Part shown: positions 7,154 through 10,836 of the stretch, one piece after another
Position numbering within the stretch: the stretch's first letter is position 1
How the letters are laid out: every line of letters starts with the position of its first letter
From: an uncultured Collinsella sp.
Lineage (GTDB): Bacteria > Actinomycetota > Coriobacteriia > Coriobacteriales > Coriobacteriaceae
NCBI GenBank assembly: GCA_900540945.1
Contig: UQHQ01000046.1
Coordinates: forward strand, 1-10,836
Direction: 5' to 3'
DNA: 10,836 bases
Notes under the pieces: model-generated
The model's input: only the letters and a program-made list of their open reading frames with translations
Databases searched by the model: none
What the model was told of the DNA's origin: nothing
Translations under genes and position numbers: made by a program

Positions 7154-7699
7154 ATGAGCAGGAACTCCTATTACGATGACGATATGTCCGAAGAAGATTA
7201 CGAGCGGGTCATGGAGCATATGTACGAGCTTGAGTGCGAGCTCGAGGAGCCTCATGACGCTTGCACCGACCAGTTGATTCGCGAGGAGCTCGAGGATCTT
7301 TCGAGTGCCATGTTGTTTGAGCCGGTGGTCAAAAACGGTGAGTACCTTGGTGAGCGCGACCATGTGCCAGGGTATTGGACGGATCGTCGAGATTTGGAGT
7401 CCGAGTCTTCAGGCGCTTCGAGCGATGTCGACGAGGTGGAAAAGGATGAGCCGTTTGATTTAATAGGCTATCAGGGTTCTTCTTCGGGTGGCTCGGTACT
7501 CGACATGTTTACTCCCATTTTAAGGAGTCGCGTGTTCTGGATCTTCATCGCGTTTTTGGTGTTTATCGGCCTGCTCGACATGTTCTACGACAGTTTTATT
7601 GTTCCTTCGGGCTTCGCTATTAGTCGCATCAATTTCCAGGGCTTGGTGCTGCTGGCGATTGTCGTTGCATGCATTGCCCTGAGGCGTCGTCGCCGTTAA
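7154..7699 (+). CDS. Small acidic membrane protein with two C-terminal helices
   Basis: 181 aa. The start is the ATG at 7154, with GAGGGA 6 bp before it; an ATG at 7147 is out of frame. Residues 1-105 are hydrophilic and very acidic (YYDDDMSEEDYERVMEHMYE...LECELEEP...REELEDL), probably helical, followed by a Ser/Asp/Glu-rich stretch (80-115). Two hydrophobic segments, about 127-146 and 162-176, predict membrane helices with a short loop, and the protein ends in six arginines. The basic tail next to helix 2 and the acidic N-terminal domain suggest both ends are in the cytoplasm. I do not recognise the family. It is divergent from the 876-aa gene and shares the palindromic promoter design with it and the acetyltransferase gene downstream. 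Confidence 0.83.
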   Translation: MSRNSYYDDDMSEEDYERVMEHMYELECELEEPHDACTDQLIREELEDLSSAMLFEPVVKNGEYLGERDHVPGYWTDRRDLESESSGASSDVDEVEKDEPFDLIGYQGSSSGGSVLDMFTPILRSRVFWIFIAFLVFIGLLDMFYDSFIVPSGFAISRINFQGLVLLAIVVACIALRRRRR

Positions 7700-7723
7700 C
7701 GGCGGTATTGACGCAGTTTCCGA

Positions 7724-7760
7724 TGTTGCGCAACAGGTTATCTGGACAGCGCCGTATGCT
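7724..7760 (+). promoter_or_regulatory. Promoter with TGTTGCGCAACA palindrome, for the acetyltransferase gene
   Basis: An exact TGTTGCGCAACA (7724-7735) is followed by 19 bp and TATGCT (7755-7760), a fair -10 box. The acetyltransferase gene is thus probably transcribed on its own as well as by any read-through from the membrane protein gene; no clear terminator stands between them. Confidence 0.65.
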
Positions 7761-7764
7761 TGGG

Positions 7765-7796
7765 TTGTCCTGAAAGCGAGAGAAAGGACAGGACAA
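7765..7796 (+). promoter_or_regulatory. Inverted repeat enclosing the ribosome binding site of the acetyltransferase gene
   Basis: TTGTCCTG (7765-7772) and CAGGACAA (7789-7796) are perfect 8-bp inverted repeats separated by 16 bp. The Shine-Dalgarno sequence AAAGGA (7783-7788) lies in the loop and the A of the start codon is the last base of the right arm. It could act as a translation-controlling hairpin or as a protein-binding operator near the transcription start. Role inferred. Confidence 0.45.
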
Positions 7797-8344
7797 TGGC
7801 TGAAGTTGAAGTAAGGGCTTTAGGTCCCGACGACGTCGATGCGATGGTCGATCTGGACGAGCAGTCGGGCTACGAGGTCTATGACGAGTACGCGGACTGG
7901 GTTGAGGACGAGGACGAGGAGAACTCTTCCCTCTGGGGCGTCTTTGCCGATGATGAGCTGGTCGGTTTTTGCGTAACGGGCGGTTCAGATGACCCCCGCC
8001 TGCCGGATGCCGTTACGGAGCACCCGCTCAACAAGTACCTGGGGACGTTTTTGAGCCATGTGTATGTTGACCCCGACTACCGCGGTAACGGCTATGGCGC
8101 GCGCCTGGTGCACGACGCCCTGTTGAGATACTGGGAGAGCGAGGGCCACCAGCAGCCTGCATTCCTGGATCTGAGCGAATATCTCTTTGACGATCCTGAT
8201 GCGGATCCGATTAAGCTCGCGCATCTGCTCATCGACTTCTTTGGTAAGAACGGGTTTGAGCCCATCCCCGATGATGAGCACGACATCACCTACACCTGCA
8301 TGGTCTTGGATCCCAAGAACTTTAAGGACCCGGACGCAGAGTAG
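7796..8344 (+). CDS. GNAT-family N-acetyltransferase
   Basis: 182 aa from the ATG at 7796, chosen because AAAGGA stands 7 bp before it; an in-frame ATG at 7760 overlaps the proposed -10 and lacks a ribosome binding site. GNAT enzymes move the acetyl group of acetyl-CoA onto an amine. The acetyl-CoA-binding motif A is clear: LSHVYVDPDYRGNGYGARLV, with the R-G-x-G-x-G pyrophosphate loop at residues 96-101 after a beta strand. The preceding strand LWGVFADDELVGFCVTG (47-62) also fits the fold, and FFGKNGFEPI (148-157) fits the usual helix and strand after motif B. Length is typical. An acidic insert (30-43, EYADWVEDEDEEN) and a long segment between strands set it apart. The substrate cannot be told; a small molecule, a protein N-terminus or a lysine are all possible. 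Ends before its own terminator. Confidence 0.9.
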   Translation: MAEVEVRALGPDDVDAMVDLDEQSGYEVYDEYADWVEDEDEENSSLWGVFADDELVGFCVTGGSDDPRLPDAVTEHPLNKYLGTFLSHVYVDPDYRGNGYGARLVHDALLRYWESEGHQQPAFLDLSEYLFDDPDADPIKLAHLLIDFFGKNGFEPIPDDEHDITYTCMVLDPKNFKDPDAE

Positions 8345-8388
8345 AGGCTGCGATCTGTTGGTTCAGCTTCCCTAGTTAGTGTTTGGTG

Positions 8389-8433
8389 GGGCCGGACGTT
8401 CCAGTTGTGATGGCTGGACGTCCGGTCCTTTTT
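8389..8433 (+). terminator. Intrinsic terminator after the acetyltransferase gene
   Basis: GGGCCGGACGTTCCAG (8389-8404) pairs with CTGGACGTCCGGTCC (8414-8428) through one bulged T and one G-T pair, and five T follow (8429-8433). It lies about 45 bp after the stop codon. Confidence 0.88.
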
Positions 8434-8466
8434 GTTGCCTGTCGGGGTTGGTGATCGGCTCGTTTG

Positions 8467-8762
8467 TCTCGATCTGTAACATCTGGCGGGGGATACGGGG
8501 TCTAGTTGTTACAGATTGAGATTGTTCCTCGGCAGATAACTCAACTGTCTCAATCTGTAACATCTGGGGCTGGTTTTGCTCCGCAACTGTTACAGATCGA
8601 GATGTTGTCTTCAGACGGATTGGTTTGTCTTGATCTGTAACAGTTACGGGTCGATTTACTCGGTAACTGTTACAGATCGAGATGTTAGCCAAGGGGCTGA
8701 CTGAATGTCTCGATCTGTAACGTGTAGACCCGGTTTTGCTCCGTAACTGTTACAGATTGAGA
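8467..8762. repeat. Array of eight 15-bp repeats in strictly alternating orientation, 40-bp step
   Basis: The 15-bp core TCTCGATCTGTAACA occurs forward at 8467, 8548, 8628 and 8708 and reverse-complemented at 8507, 8588, 8668 and 8748. Start-to-start steps are 40, 41, 40, 40, 40, 40 and 40 bp, so spacers are 25 bp (one is 26). Core variants differ at one or two positions (C/T at 4, G/A at 5, A/G at 15). Spacers are mostly unlike each other, except that those at 8563-8587 and 8723-8747 share GGTTTTGCTCCG. Each core can pair with the one before or after. No protein-coding signal is seen here, and the 80-bp double unit is not a multiple of 3. It fills the gap between the acetyltransferase terminator and the helicase promoter. 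REPIN/BIME-like element, structured RNA or regulator-binding array are all open. Confidence 0.95.
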
Positions 8763-8830
8763 CGAACAGCCCAGACCCGCTGCGTCCGCCTCGTCATCTG
8801 TGGTTTACGTGGGGGCATACGGAGTACGGG

Positions 8831-8836
8831 TATACT
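8831..8836 (+). promoter_or_regulatory. Putative -10 box for the DEAD-box helicase gene, with a long leader
   Basis: TATACT is the best -10 match upstream of the helicase; no good -35 stands 16-18 bp before it. If used, the leader would be about 190 nt. That leader holds an inverted repeat GTGCGC (8939-8944)/GCGCAC (8965-8970) around a T-rich loop and otherwise nothing I recognise. Long leaders are known for several bacterial RNA helicase genes that control their own mRNA; whether this one does is inference. Confidence 0.45.
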
Positions 8837-9035
8837 AACCCGCGGCGAATCTGCTCCATCGCTTAGAGCTGCTGCGTCTGGACGGCGCGTGATAGGGCTG
8901 CCAAAGCGATCGCCAGCGTGCTGAGCAACGTCCTCTCTGTGCGCACCTGTTTTTGTATGTATTAGCGCACTACCAAGCACGCCCGCGCGGCCGCATGCCG
9001 TGCCCATTGCGCGTGCAGATAAGGAACAACAACAT

Positions 9036-10836
<1,801 letters not shown>

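Noticed and set aside
7691..7704. Perfect palindrome CGCCGTTAACGGCG at the stop codon of the membrane protein gene
   Set aside because: It has no loop and no T-tract, so it is not a terminator. It occurs once and may be chance from the Arg codons and the TAA stop.
4146..7735. parS centromere sites, because the motif begins TGTT and ends AACA
   Set aside because: The usual parS is a 16-bp palindrome with a CACGTG-type centre. Here the centre is GCGC, the length is 12 bp, and the fixed spacing to a -10 points to transcription control.
8351..8358. CGATCTGT, a possible ninth relic copy of the array repeat
   Set aside because: Only eight bases match, no copies stand at the expected 40-bp steps between it and the array, and a terminator lies between.
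8372..8692. Minus-strand open frame of 106 codons across the repeat array
   Set aside because: It lies over the array and the acetyltransferase terminator. Its peptide is just the translated repeats, the 80-bp unit shifts frame between copies, and I saw no convincing start signal.
8467..8762. CRISPR array
   Set aside because: Repeats alternate orientation, the core is only 15 bp, spacers are 25 bp and partly similar to each other, and no cas gene is nearby.

Overview
The window looks like a chromosomal segment of a moderately GC-rich Actinomycetota bacterium. The class Coriobacteriia (Collinsella or a close relative) is my best guess, from codon use, the style of the membrane-anchored EF-hand/leucine-rich proteins and the DEAD-box helicase with a long Arg/Gly-rich tail. 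This is an inference; no marker gene fixes it. Almost all of the genes except an acetyltransferase and an RNA helicase belong to families I do not recognise.

Layout. Positions 2-2644 (+) hold three closely spaced genes: the 3' part of an unknown GC-rich gene, then two tandem paralogues, each with one N-terminal membrane anchor, an EF-hand-like calcium loop and a leucine-rich outer part. A strong bidirectional terminator (2695-2734) separates them from a converging block. On the minus strand lie two unknown genes, 2769-4040 (423 aa, internal duplication, acidic linker) and 4233-6863 (876 aa, two copies of a domain joined by a repeated Ala-Gln-Ala-Glu-Ser-Asp linker). On the plus strand follow a two-helix membrane protein (7154-7699) and a GNAT acetyltransferase (7796-8344) with its own terminator. 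Next comes a non-coding array of eight 15-bp repeats in strictly alternating orientation (8467-8762). Last is a DEAD-box RNA helicase (9036 onward) that runs off the window.

The two most interesting signals are non-coding. First, the four consecutive genes from 2769 to 8344 each have a 12-bp palindrome (TGTTGCGCAACA or one mismatch) upstream. In all four it lies exactly 19 bp before a TAnnnT -10-like hexamer and points the same way relative to its gene. It replaces a normal -35 box, so these four genes look like a regulon under one unidentified regulator or sigma factor. Their predicted mRNA 5' ends are mostly structured: hairpins for the two minus-strand genes, a perfect 25-bp tandem duplication for the membrane protein, and an inverted repeat around the ribosome binding site of the acetyltransferase. 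Second, the array at 8467-8762 alternates forward and reverse copies at a 40-bp step (one step is 41). Each copy can pair with either neighbour, almost always with only G-U changes, which suggests a structured RNA or a REPIN/BIME-like element ahead of the helicase gene.

The genes' joint role cannot be read from sequence. The shared promoter design is the main evidence that the duplicated-domain proteins, the small membrane protein and the acetyltransferase act in one response.
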